DNA of 64,000 nucleotides from assembly GCF_040702995.1 (NCBI RefSeq), contig NZ_CP159992.1, forward strand, positions 2,629,501 through 2,693,500. Reading direction: 5' to 3'. The notes under the pieces were generated by a model that saw only the letters and a program-made list of their open reading frames with translations, had not been told where the DNA came from and did not search any database. The position numbers and the translations under genes were made by a program. This DNA comes from Paenibacillus sp. AN1007 (lineage in GTDB: Bacteria > Bacillota > Bacilli > Paenibacillales > Paenibacillaceae). Below are positions 53,833-62,291 of this stretch, in pieces; positions within the stretch are counted from its first letter, which is position 1; each line of letters starts with the position of its first letter.

Positions 53833-54196
53833 AATGTGCCACCTGAATCATCTGCAGCAGTGTATTCGCTTTTTCTGCTGTTAGCGGCTTATTTAGAAAT
53901 CCTGTGATACCCAGCTCTTCCACTTCTTCACGGGTAGCTTTCTGAATATCCGCTGACAATATAATAATGCGGACGTTCTGATCTTTTTCCCGAATCAAGC
54001 GAAGCATATCCTGGCCGTTAAGTCCAGGCATCAAAAGATCCGTCGTGATCAAATCAGGCTTGAAATCCTGATAAAGTCGGTATCCCTCTTCACCGTTGGT
54101 GGCTGTTCGAATTTCGCAATTCGGAATATGATCGCCAATCAACTTGCTCATCATTTTCTGCACAAACATTGAATCTTCCACAATTAATACTTTCAT
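53822..54196 (-). CDS. Stand-alone receiver domain (CheY-like response regulator)
   Basis: 124 residues, a single receiver domain: acidic pair VEDS, phospho-acceptor Asp in DLITTDLLMPG, Ser in IIILSAD, Lys in FLNKPL. It has no output domain, as in CheY. It is the first gene of the operon with CheC and the cyclase. The kinase that phosphorylates it is not encoded here. It probably couples a histidine kinase signal to the cyclase or the CheC protein. Confidence 0.93.
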   Translation of the reverse strand: MKVLIVEDSMFVQKMMSKLIGDHIPNCEIRTATNGEEGYRLYQDFKPDLITTDLLMPGLNGQDMLRLIREKDQNVRIIILSADIQKATREEVEELGITGFLNKPLTAEKANTLLQMIQVAHYAE

Positions 54197-54459
54197 GATT
54201 CTACTCAGTCTCCTCGATAAATATTTAAGGGCGCAGGATATCAGGCGCTGTAGACAGTTCTTGAGAAGGAGCTTCGCGCACAGGTGGAACCCCTTAAAAG
54301 TGACTGACGAATAAAACAGGCAAAACCATATAAATTATAGTAACTAAAAAATTAGATTGTCAACAATACTTAAAAATAAAATAGAACGTATTCCTTTGTC
54401 AATGGAAGGGGAATCCCAGCTTATGCGTGTGGTATCGAATCAACTTCGATCCGCAAAAA

Positions 54460-54519
54460 AAGACAAAGCAGATCAGGAGATGCCATGTTGGCACTTCAAT
54501 GATGATCCTGCTTTGTCTT
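54460..54519 (-). terminator. Terminator of the fucI operon
   Basis: AAGACAAAGCA and TGCTTTGTCTT form a perfect stem with an extended inner loop; on the minus strand TTTTTTT follows. The rest of the gap 54197-54536 shows only a promoter-like AT-rich region for the receiver operon. Confidence 0.85.
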
Positions 54520-54536
54520 TATGATTTCGTTTATGT

Positions 54537-56333
54537 TTAAACTGAACCATACAGCGGGCCATATGCAGCACAAGCGCGGTAGTCTGCGGCCTCCAGATCT
54601 TTCGTTCCAAATGCAGACCAGGCGCTGGGCCGGAAAATGCGGCTTGAATCCACATTATGCATGTTAACCGGAATGCGAAGCATACTGGCAAGTGTAATCA
54701 AGTCTGCACCAATGTGACCATAACTGACGGCACAATGATTGGACCCCCAAGCTGCCATTACATTATACACATCACCAAAAACAGGATCATCTTCCACCAG
54801 ATTTGGCACAAACCATGTTGTAGGCCAGGTTGGGGTTGTTCGCAAATCCAACTGCTGATGCACCTCTTCCGGCAAATCCACCGTATAACCTTCGGCCAGT
54901 TGAACCACGGGTCCCAGACCTGCGACGAGATTGATACGTGCCATCGTCACCGGCATCTGCCCGCGCGTTGTATAGTCTGTAGAATATCCGCCTCCGGCAA
55001 ACTGATCCATGTAGGTTGGGCGCCATCTGACAGCATTTAGGCAGGCCTGCACTTCCTGCGTTTCAATCTCCCAATGCGGCTTCATTACAGGCTGGCCGTC
55101 ACGCTGCTGCTCCCCTGTTCCGTCCAGTGCTGCCGGACCTGAATTAATCAGATGGATGAAACCATTCGCTGTTAACCCGTCTGGCTTCCATCCCGTGGCT
55201 CGCTCTACAGCTTCCGGGCTCCAGTAAGCACGTACATCGGCAAAAATCTGAGCGGTATACGACAGATAATGGTTAAACAGCATGGTGATCGCGTTGAGAT
55301 TATCATTCTCGGTGGCGATCATATACGGCTCTCGAATACCGTTCCAATCGAAGGAACTGCACAGGATGGCTTCGAGCACATCAGCGCTTGGCTGGTGATC
55401 TGTCCATTCCCGCTGCCCCTGAAATCCGGATGCAATGGCGTTATAACCGTACGCTTCTTCCTCATAACCCATCTCCGCCAGTCTGGGATTGCCAATCATC
55501 AGATCTCGTACAATCAACGTCATACGGATCGAGGTTTCCCAGTTTTTCATTTTGTTCTCCGGGCTGATCCGGACCGATTCCGGATTGGGGTCGGGCCCTT
55601 CTACGCAGTGGCGTGCGGCCCAAGCCATGGCGGTTACGAATTCCTGCTGGTCATAGATGTGTTTGTCGAGTCTGCGGCTGACTTCTGTCATATCAACATA
55701 AGCATTTTTCATGCCGAGATAACGCTGGTAGAAATATTCATCGACAATGCAGCCAGCTATGCCCATCGAGACAGGGCCAATGGACAGATAAGACCTGCCG
55801 CGAAGCAGAGCTGCCGCCATTCCCGCACGAGCGAAACGGATTAACTGATCACGTACGTCCTCGGGAAGCTTGCGTTCGTCCTGATCCTGAATGTGTTTCC
55901 CGTAAATTTTGAAGATGGGTAACCCCTTTTGGTTGTGTGCTGCATGCAGCGCAGCCAGATAGACAGCACCAGGACGTTCAGTGCCATTAAATCCCCAGAC
56001 AGCATGCGGCAGTGTGGGGTCTGTCTCCATCGTCTCCAGCGGATAACACCAGCCATTCGACACGGTGACCACGACACCTACGCCTTCCTTGCGAAATTGT
56101 TCACCACATCGGGCAGCCTCTGTCACTCCGGAGATGCAGGGTTCAAAGATAATGACCTGCACGGGCGAGCCGTCCGGATTTCGAAGAACTTCCGTGATCT
56201 CAGCCGCTGCTTCACGAGCGAGTTCCATAGTACTGTCAGCCAGCGCCGCCTTTACAAGTTTGCGGCGATCCACGATCGGACGAATACCGATCTTGGGAAA
56301 GCCGCTGTCATAACGATGTGTATCCTGATTCAT
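54537..56333 (-). CDS. fucI: L-fucose isomerase family enzyme
   Basis: 598 residues, full length for FucI. It starts with a Rossmann-like domain (KIGIRPIVDRRK), has VSNGWCYPLETME, GRSYLSIGPVSMGIAGC and the metal-binding Glu region (MIATENDNLNA), with a late His (VSYGHIGADL). The family interconverts L-fucose and L-fuculose, and also D-arabinose. The ATG has AAGGAG 9 bases upstream. It is the last gene of the glycosidase operon, 23 bases after a GH78 gene. No fuculokinase or aldolase is in the window. Confidence 0.93.
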   Translation of the reverse strand: MNQDTHRYDSGFPKIGIRPIVDRRKLVKAALADSTMELAREAAAEITEVLRNPDGSPVQVIIFEPCISGVTEAARCGEQFRKEGVGVVVTVSNGWCYPLETMETDPTLPHAVWGFNGTERPGAVYLAALHAAHNQKGLPIFKIYGKHIQDQDERKLPEDVRDQLIRFARAGMAAALLRGRSYLSIGPVSMGIAGCIVDEYFYQRYLGMKNAYVDMTEVSRRLDKHIYDQQEFVTAMAWAARHCVEGPDPNPESVRISPENKMKNWETSIRMTLIVRDLMIGNPRLAEMGYEEEAYGYNAIASGFQGQREWTDHQPSADVLEAILCSSFDWNGIREPYMIATENDNLNAITMLFNHYLSYTAQIFADVRAYWSPEAVERATGWKPDGLTANGFIHLINSGPAALDGTGEQQRDGQPVMKPHWEIETQEVQACLNAVRWRPTYMDQFAGGGYSTDYTTRGQMPVTMARINLVAGLGPVVQLAEGYTVDLPEEVHQQLDLRTTPTWPTTWFVPNLVEDDPVFGDVYNVMAAWGSNHCAVSYGHIGADLITLASMLRIPVNMHNVDSSRIFRPSAWSAFGTKDLEAADYRACAAYGPLYGSV

Positions 56334-56356
56334 CGGTATCTCTCCTTCACTGATTT

Positions 56357-59134
56357 TTACAAATTCCTCTCGAACGGAAGAGAGAAGCTGTACTTTCCAG
56401 GGTTCAACTCATGGATACGCGGCAGTTTTGCTGCCGTAACGACAGCGGCGGGCATAACAAGTGTGCCTGTCGTTCCTTCAGGAACTTCTACCTGTATATG
56501 CAGCCCTGCTTGATCCTTCTTCCAAGATGAAGTAATGAGACCATATGCAGTCCTTAGGGACGCACTAACCTTATTCAATTTGCTGGGGATAAAAGGCTCA
56601 ATCCATATTTTTTCATAACCTGGTGAGTTAGGCCTTATGCCTGCCAGCCTTGTATAAAAAGAGGCGCTGATGCCGCCAAACATCGCGTGATCATGCGAAT
56701 GCATGCCTCCTTTCTCACTCCACTGCTCCCATAGCGTCGTTGCTCCGCGTTCGATCTGATAACCAAACCCGGGGTATTCCTTTTTGCTCAGCAGCTCGTA
56801 AGCTGTATCAATGTGTCCGTAATCTGCCAACACGTCTAACAGATATCTTGTACCATAGATGCCTGTGTGAAGATGTCCGTCTTTTTCGGCGATAGCCTGC
56901 ACCAGCCGGGCTGCGGCGGCAGCGCGCAGTTTGACTGGTACCATACCGTAGGCAAGCGGCATGAGCTGCGCTGTCTGAGAAGCGCTCCCATAGATGCCGT
57001 CACCTGTGTGAAACTTGTCCTGGAAGGCTCGATTGATGTCACCAGCCAGCTTCCGATAGCGATTATAATCTGCCTGTATTCCTAATATGGATGCCGTTTC
57101 GGCAGTAATTGAAGTGATTTCGTAATAAACACTCGTATTCACAAGTTCAACTTCATGGAAATAGTTCTCCCAGCCATCGCCATTCGGAGGACACCAGTCT
57201 CCAAAGCCCTCCTTCACTATGTGTTCAGGCCACTTCTCATGCAGATGGTCAATGTATGTCTTCATAGACGGGTAACTGCGGCGCAGCGCTTCCAGATCGT
57301 TATAATGCTGATAAAGATGCCATGGAAGAGAGACTTTGTCTCCGCTCCAATCGGGATTAGTCATGCTGTCCTCAATATCCTCCAGCCATTTGCGGTAATA
57401 ACGCTGCATATTGAAATGGTGCATGCCCGCCTCCTCAACAACAGCGGAATCCATGAGGCAGGGAGTGCGTTCATCACGCTGACAGCAGTCTGTCGGGATG
57501 CTCACCAGGTTGTTCAGATAGGACCAGCGAATGTTACTGTAAAGCTGGTTAAGCATCTCATCCGAGCATTCAAACGTGCCTGCCGATTCTACATCGGCAT
57601 GAACCGGAACAGCCTGAATGGAGATCGAGCAGGAACCAGCGCTGACTTCAACATAACGGAAGCCATGATATGTGAAACGTGGTTCATATTTTTCTTCACC
57701 TTCTCCACGAAGAATGTAAGTGTCTGACGCCTTGGCGTTTCGATTCGTCCATGGATCAATACAACCTGATTCATCGATCAGTTCGCTGTATTTCATCCTT
57801 ACTTCACTCCCTGCCCGGCCCTTAACCTGAATTCGGGCCCATCCCGAGATGTTCTGCCCGAAATCGTATACATTTACGCCGGGACGCGGATGAAAGACTG
57901 CTGTTGGTTCCAGCGGTTCAAAGGGCACAACCGGAGGTTGTTGATTTTCCTTCAGTTTGCCTGCAGGGGGCTCAGCGCTCACCACGCTTGACCAGTCGTT
58001 ATTTTCAATAAAACCGGGTTGGCTCCAACCAAGCTGCTCCAGTCTTGCATCATAGGACTCCCCATCATAGATATCATTGACAAGAATAGGGCCTGCCGCA
58101 GATGACCAGGAAGAATCCGTGGTGATGCTATGTGTACTCCCATCCTCGAACCGGAGGTCCAGCTGCAGGATCAATGCTTTATCCCTGTTCCATTTCCAGC
58201 CCCAGCGTGAGTAGTTAAAATGGTACCCGTTCCCCAGCCACACGCCCAGCACATTATGTCCCTCTTGAATCAAATGGGTTACGTCATACGTGTCATAAAG
58301 CATGCTGTGGTTATACGGTGTGTTCGCCGGAGCAAGTACGCGCTCATCCGCACGATTTCCATTGATATGAAGCTCATACCACCCAATCGAATAGATGCGT
58401 AATCTGGCTTCAATCGGGAGGAAAGTCAGGTCAAATGTTTTACGAAACAGCGGACTATCTACCGGGAGTGGTGAGGTACAGATCGACAGCATATTTCCTT
58501 CCAGCACCAGCCCATTACCTGAAGCATGAATCGAACCTGCTGTACAGTGCGTCGTTTGGGGATCGTAAAAACGGTTGGAATACAGCACGCGACCGTTCGT
58601 GCCCGTAAGCTTCAAGTCGCGAAAGACCGCTTTTTGTCCTTCTTTCGTGCGAAATCCGACTGTTCCTTCATAAGAAGCTGCCCTGTATGAACAAATCCGC
58701 TGCTCATTCACCATCACGTGCCATACTTCGTTTTCTGTGTTTACTTTGAGTTTGATGGGCGCTGCCTTTCTTTCAAGTAAAGACACCGCAACCTCATCCA
58801 AGTTATGACGTATACCTTGTTTTATATAGTAAACGGACATGAGACAGGAGTTCACAAGCTGATCATTCCCGGGCTCCTTTTGATTCTCAGCGAATTCGAT
58901 CCCGCCATGATTGTTTTCATCCTGATAACCGAAAAGAAATGAAGCTCCATCTGCTTCGATATGCAGAACAACTTCTGCCTGATATGCAGTCCAATCTTCA
59001 CATGGTTGTGCCTTGCGAGTGATCCACTCCGCAGCCCATTGATCCGATTTCATTACAATTTGATTGTCCGTCCGTTCAACTGCTTCATCAATCGGGTCGA
59101 TCCGTTCTGACTCGCTTCTCTTCATTGATGTCAT
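56357..59134 (-). CDS. Alpha-L-rhamnosidase (GH78)
   Basis: 925 residues, no signal peptide, so cytoplasmic. A beta-sandwich N-terminus (~20-200) is followed by a GH78 N-terminal domain (~230-380), an Ig-like domain and an (alpha/alpha)6 barrel (~500-850). The general acid lies in QRDERTPCLMDSA and the base Glu in ATTLWEQW, both typical of GH78. The enzyme removes terminal L-rhamnose from glycosides. It lies 50 bases after the GH2 gene in the same operon. Confidence 0.93.
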   Translation of the reverse strand: MTSMKRSESERIDPIDEAVERTDNQIVMKSDQWAAEWITRKAQPCEDWTAYQAEVVLHIEADGASFLFGYQDENNHGGIEFAENQKEPGNDQLVNSCLMSVYYIKQGIRHNLDEVAVSLLERKAAPIKLKVNTENEVWHVMVNEQRICSYRAASYEGTVGFRTKEGQKAVFRDLKLTGTNGRVLYSNRFYDPQTTHCTAGSIHASGNGLVLEGNMLSICTSPLPVDSPLFRKTFDLTFLPIEARLRIYSIGWYELHINGNRADERVLAPANTPYNHSMLYDTYDVTHLIQEGHNVLGVWLGNGYHFNYSRWGWKWNRDKALILQLDLRFEDGSTHSITTDSSWSSAAGPILVNDIYDGESYDARLEQLGWSQPGFIENNDWSSVVSAEPPAGKLKENQQPPVVPFEPLEPTAVFHPRPGVNVYDFGQNISGWARIQVKGRAGSEVRMKYSELIDESGCIDPWTNRNAKASDTYILRGEGEEKYEPRFTYHGFRYVEVSAGSCSISIQAVPVHADVESAGTFECSDEMLNQLYSNIRWSYLNNLVSIPTDCCQRDERTPCLMDSAVVEEAGMHHFNMQRYYRKWLEDIEDSMTNPDWSGDKVSLPWHLYQHYNDLEALRRSYPSMKTYIDHLHEKWPEHIVKEGFGDWCPPNGDGWENYFHEVELVNTSVYYEITSITAETASILGIQADYNRYRKLAGDINRAFQDKFHTGDGIYGSASQTAQLMPLAYGMVPVKLRAAAAARLVQAIAEKDGHLHTGIYGTRYLLDVLADYGHIDTAYELLSKKEYPGFGYQIERGATTLWEQWSEKGGMHSHDHAMFGGISASFYTRLAGIRPNSPGYEKIWIEPFIPSKLNKVSASLRTAYGLITSSWKKDQAGLHIQVEVPEGTTGTLVMPAAVVTAAKLPRIHELNPGKYSFSLPFERNL

Positions 59135-59184
59135 ACTGCTGCTCCTTCCTGTAAGTCAGCTTGGCTTCTCGTCATAGTGCCATA

Positions 59185-62100
59185 CTATGGCTGGGTACGC
59201 AGCGTCACCTCAGGTGCATTCCAGGCACTGACAGACAGTTTGTCTAATCTAATTTCGAAGCCGGATTCATAAGCAATATGTCTCTGTTCTCCCGGCAGGA
59301 GACCAAAATCATTGTCATCCAGATAACAGCTCCAATCATCGGGAAAATGGTGAATGATTACCCGGATTGCGGGCACCATACCCGAATTGTGAATCACAAT
59401 CGTTCCACCCGTCCTCCCCTTCTCATCCTTGTCAGCTGACTGGACATACCATTCAAGCGTGGTAGAGGGAAGCTCACGCATTGGAGCATTGGGTAGTTCC
59501 CCGTACAGCATAAAGGCATGCGCTGCCTCATGATCCGAGTATTCGTTTGAATGGTGTCTGTGCTCCTGCTCGAAGGCCAGCAGTTCGGCAGTTTTCGGCT
59601 GGGCGTTATACCAGTACCAATGATCGGAGAGCCGTCTTCCATCTTCTGAATGGAGCGTTACTGCAGCGAGGAAAGGCTGAATGGCTGAAGCTTCCGGCAG
59701 GAGCTTTTCCAGTGATGCAATGGGATAGACCCGTCCCGGAGACACGGTTAAACCCGGATAATTCCAAGTCATCCATTCCGTTAATTGGCTGCTGAACATC
59801 GTGACTCGAACAGTCACGTTACTAAGCGTTTCTCGCGAGTCGTTCACGAGATGCAGGTCAGCCCGGAACACTTCCCCTGCCAGCCAGCCTTCCAGTTTAC
59901 CGGCGGTGATGAAAGCATTCTGTGGACGTGAAGCCTGCTTGGCTCGATAATAGGAAAGCTTGGCTGTGCCGTAATAATCAATCACTGCCCAGGAATGTCC
60001 CGGGAAACAGTCGGTGAATTTGTAATACCAGAATCCGCTCTTGTCCTTGCCGGTTCCTGCGCGCTGTACATCAGCGACCAATCGGATGGCATCCCCCTGA
60101 GCGGTCTGTGAATATATGATGTAGTCCTCCCAGCTCTGGATAGGTCCGTATGATGCGTAGCGCATTACTTTAATAACATCCTTCAGGCTGAATTGATGAA
60201 AATGAGCTTTCCAGCCCCTGCTTTCTTCGGTTGGCGGAAAAGAGGACAGTGCCTCCTCCGGCATATAACGCAGACAACTGGAGATATTGGTCTGGCTCGG
60301 AATGCCGAATTCCCCGTAAAATACCGAAGGCATTGCCACAACTGCCTCTTCCAGCGGTTCACCGCCGTGATACACGTTCCAGTTATGGGCGCTGCCTCCC
60401 CAAGGATCCGTTCGGTGAAATGGACGCGACGGATCAAACTCGCGGCATCGTTTTCCAACCAGAAAAAGTCCTTCATCTGCGCCTCCATGAGCTCCGTTCT
60501 CATTGCCTCCACCCCACATGATCAAAGAAGGGTGATTCCGCAGCCGTTTAACGGAAAGTGCCGTTTGACGGTCAATCACGCCAAGATCTGTTACCGGAGC
60601 ATCAGGCGGGCCCCAGCAAAGCGGGAACTCCTGGTATACCATAATGCCTTTTTGATCACATAAATCATAGAATTCATCACTTTCCACTAATCCGCCGCCC
60701 CATGCCCGCAGCATTTGTACATGACCTCTGCGTGCCAGCTCCAGCAGCCGTTCAATCTGACCTTCCTTTTGCGTCAGCATGACGTCAGGCCAGCACCAAT
60801 TGGCTCCTTTGATAAACATCGATTCGCCATTAATCACAAACTGCCAGCGATAGTCGGTTTCCGGCACCGCCTCCGTCATGGGCCTCATTTCAAGAGTGCG
60901 GATTGCAAATGAAGTTCGAATCTCACTTACGTTAACAGGCTTCGTGTCGGCATATCCGCCCACTGATCCAAGCAAAGATTCAGGCGCTGACTCGCGGGAC
61001 AAACCATCGATGTCTGCATCTTTATGTTCACAGCTGCCGGAAGCAGACCTCAATATAAGCTCATAGATTGGCTGCTCTCCATATCCTGATGGCCACCATA
61101 GGTTAGGACGGCTTAGTTTAAACACAGTACTGAATTTGCTTCGCCCACGGGGCACTTCTATAGAAAAGATAAAGCTGGTGTCAACACGGCTGCCCCTTTC
61201 ATCCGCAGTCGATTGGACTGCACTCGTTGGATTCCTCCAATCATCCCTGCTGCTCTTCTCCGTTTTTAAACGGATAAGGCCTTCAATCGTTAATGAGGTC
61301 CGCTCTGTAAGGCTGCTCTCTGTCGTAAATTCCAATTGCAGCAGGGCTTCATCGGAAGTGCAGGACATGGTTACTAGATAGGGATCAAGCAGCGCAATAT
61401 CCGGCTGAACCGTTACCCATACATCCTTCCAGATGCCAAGTGAGATGAGATGGCCGTAATGCCAGCCAAAGCCCGGACTGGGTTTCATCAGCCCATTCCA
61501 GCTTTGCGGCGCCGGGTCGATTCGAACGACGAGCACATTGACCTCATTCCATTGAACCAGCTCTGTAATATCATGGACCGGACCGCCGAACATACCCTGA
61601 TGATGTCCAAGTGAGACACCATTAAGAAACACTGTGCCTGAGTAGTCGATACCGTCGAATGTTAAGGAAAGCCGTCTTCCCTCCCACGTCTCGGGTACTT
61701 CTAACGCAGTGGCAAACCACCACTCCCTGCATTCCACACGTGTTCTGCGAAACCAGAGTGGAGTCTCTTGAGGCGTCCCGTTCTGTTCTAATTCATCAAT
61801 GGTATTTGTGTTCCAATGCGGATCAGCCATTAATTCCAGATCGACCAGCGCCTGCTGCACCGTTGTAGGAACTTTGACTTCGAGCCAGTCACTCCGATCA
61901 TGATCCGGATCATACCAACGATCGCGCATTCCTTCACTCGGCTTGGCTTTTCGTCCAAACCAGCCCGTCGCCGGGGCGGGATCACCATGATCCGCCGGTT
62001 CGCTCCCCTTCATACGCCAGATGCCGGAGAGCAGCATGGAATTCTCTGACTTCGAGCTGCTGGTCTGGAAGCTTGACATCGTTTGAACTTCATTTGGAAT

Positions 62101-62235
62101 AGAGAGAACAGGAATGCGGCTGTCCATCTCCACCCATGCGTCTCCATGAAGCGGAGAGCGGGCATAAGCATCGTCCTGTACTTCATCCAGAAAACGCTTA
62201 CCTTCAACAGGATAATAATACGAGATGTTTGTCAT
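59185..62235 (-). CDS. Beta-mannosidase-like glycosidase (GH2)
   Basis: 1016 residues, cytoplasmic. The GH2 sugar-binding domain is at the N-terminus (~100-280: GTVFLNGVSLGHHQGMFGG), then an Ig-like domain and the catalytic TIM barrel (~480-760). RAWGGGLVESDEFYDLCDQ is typical of beta-mannosidases. The acid/base Glu is in WGGGNENGAH and the nucleophile Glu in FYGEFGIPS. It should release beta-mannose from the non-reducing end; some relatives act on other beta-sugars. It has GGAGTG before the ATG and lies between two GH78 genes. Confidence 0.9.
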   Translation of the reverse strand: MTNISYYYPVEGKRFLDEVQDDAYARSPLHGDAWVEMDSRIPVLSIPNEVQTMSSFQTSSSKSENSMLLSGIWRMKGSEPADHGDPAPATGWFGRKAKPSEGMRDRWYDPDHDRSDWLEVKVPTTVQQALVDLELMADPHWNTNTIDELEQNGTPQETPLWFRRTRVECREWWFATALEVPETWEGRRLSLTFDGIDYSGTVFLNGVSLGHHQGMFGGPVHDITELVQWNEVNVLVVRIDPAPQSWNGLMKPSPGFGWHYGHLISLGIWKDVWVTVQPDIALLDPYLVTMSCTSDEALLQLEFTTESSLTERTSLTIEGLIRLKTEKSSRDDWRNPTSAVQSTADERGSRVDTSFIFSIEVPRGRSKFSTVFKLSRPNLWWPSGYGEQPIYELILRSASGSCEHKDADIDGLSRESAPESLLGSVGGYADTKPVNVSEIRTSFAIRTLEMRPMTEAVPETDYRWQFVINGESMFIKGANWCWPDVMLTQKEGQIERLLELARRGHVQMLRAWGGGLVESDEFYDLCDQKGIMVYQEFPLCWGPPDAPVTDLGVIDRQTALSVKRLRNHPSLIMWGGGNENGAHGGADEGLFLVGKRCREFDPSRPFHRTDPWGGSAHNWNVYHGGEPLEEAVVAMPSVFYGEFGIPSQTNISSCLRYMPEEALSSFPPTEESRGWKAHFHQFSLKDVIKVMRYASYGPIQSWEDYIIYSQTAQGDAIRLVADVQRAGTGKDKSGFWYYKFTDCFPGHSWAVIDYYGTAKLSYYRAKQASRPQNAFITAGKLEGWLAGEVFRADLHLVNDSRETLSNVTVRVTMFSSQLTEWMTWNYPGLTVSPGRVYPIASLEKLLPEASAIQPFLAAVTLHSEDGRRLSDHWYWYNAQPKTAELLAFEQEHRHHSNEYSDHEAAHAFMLYGELPNAPMRELPSTTLEWYVQSADKDEKGRTGGTIVIHNSGMVPAIRVIIHHFPDDWSCYLDDNDFGLLPGEQRHIAYESGFEIRLDKLSVSAWNAPEVTLRTQP

Positions 62236-62291
62236 TTTCCTAACACTCCATTCGTGTTCTGCGAACCTCTGCCGACACTACATGCACTGTT

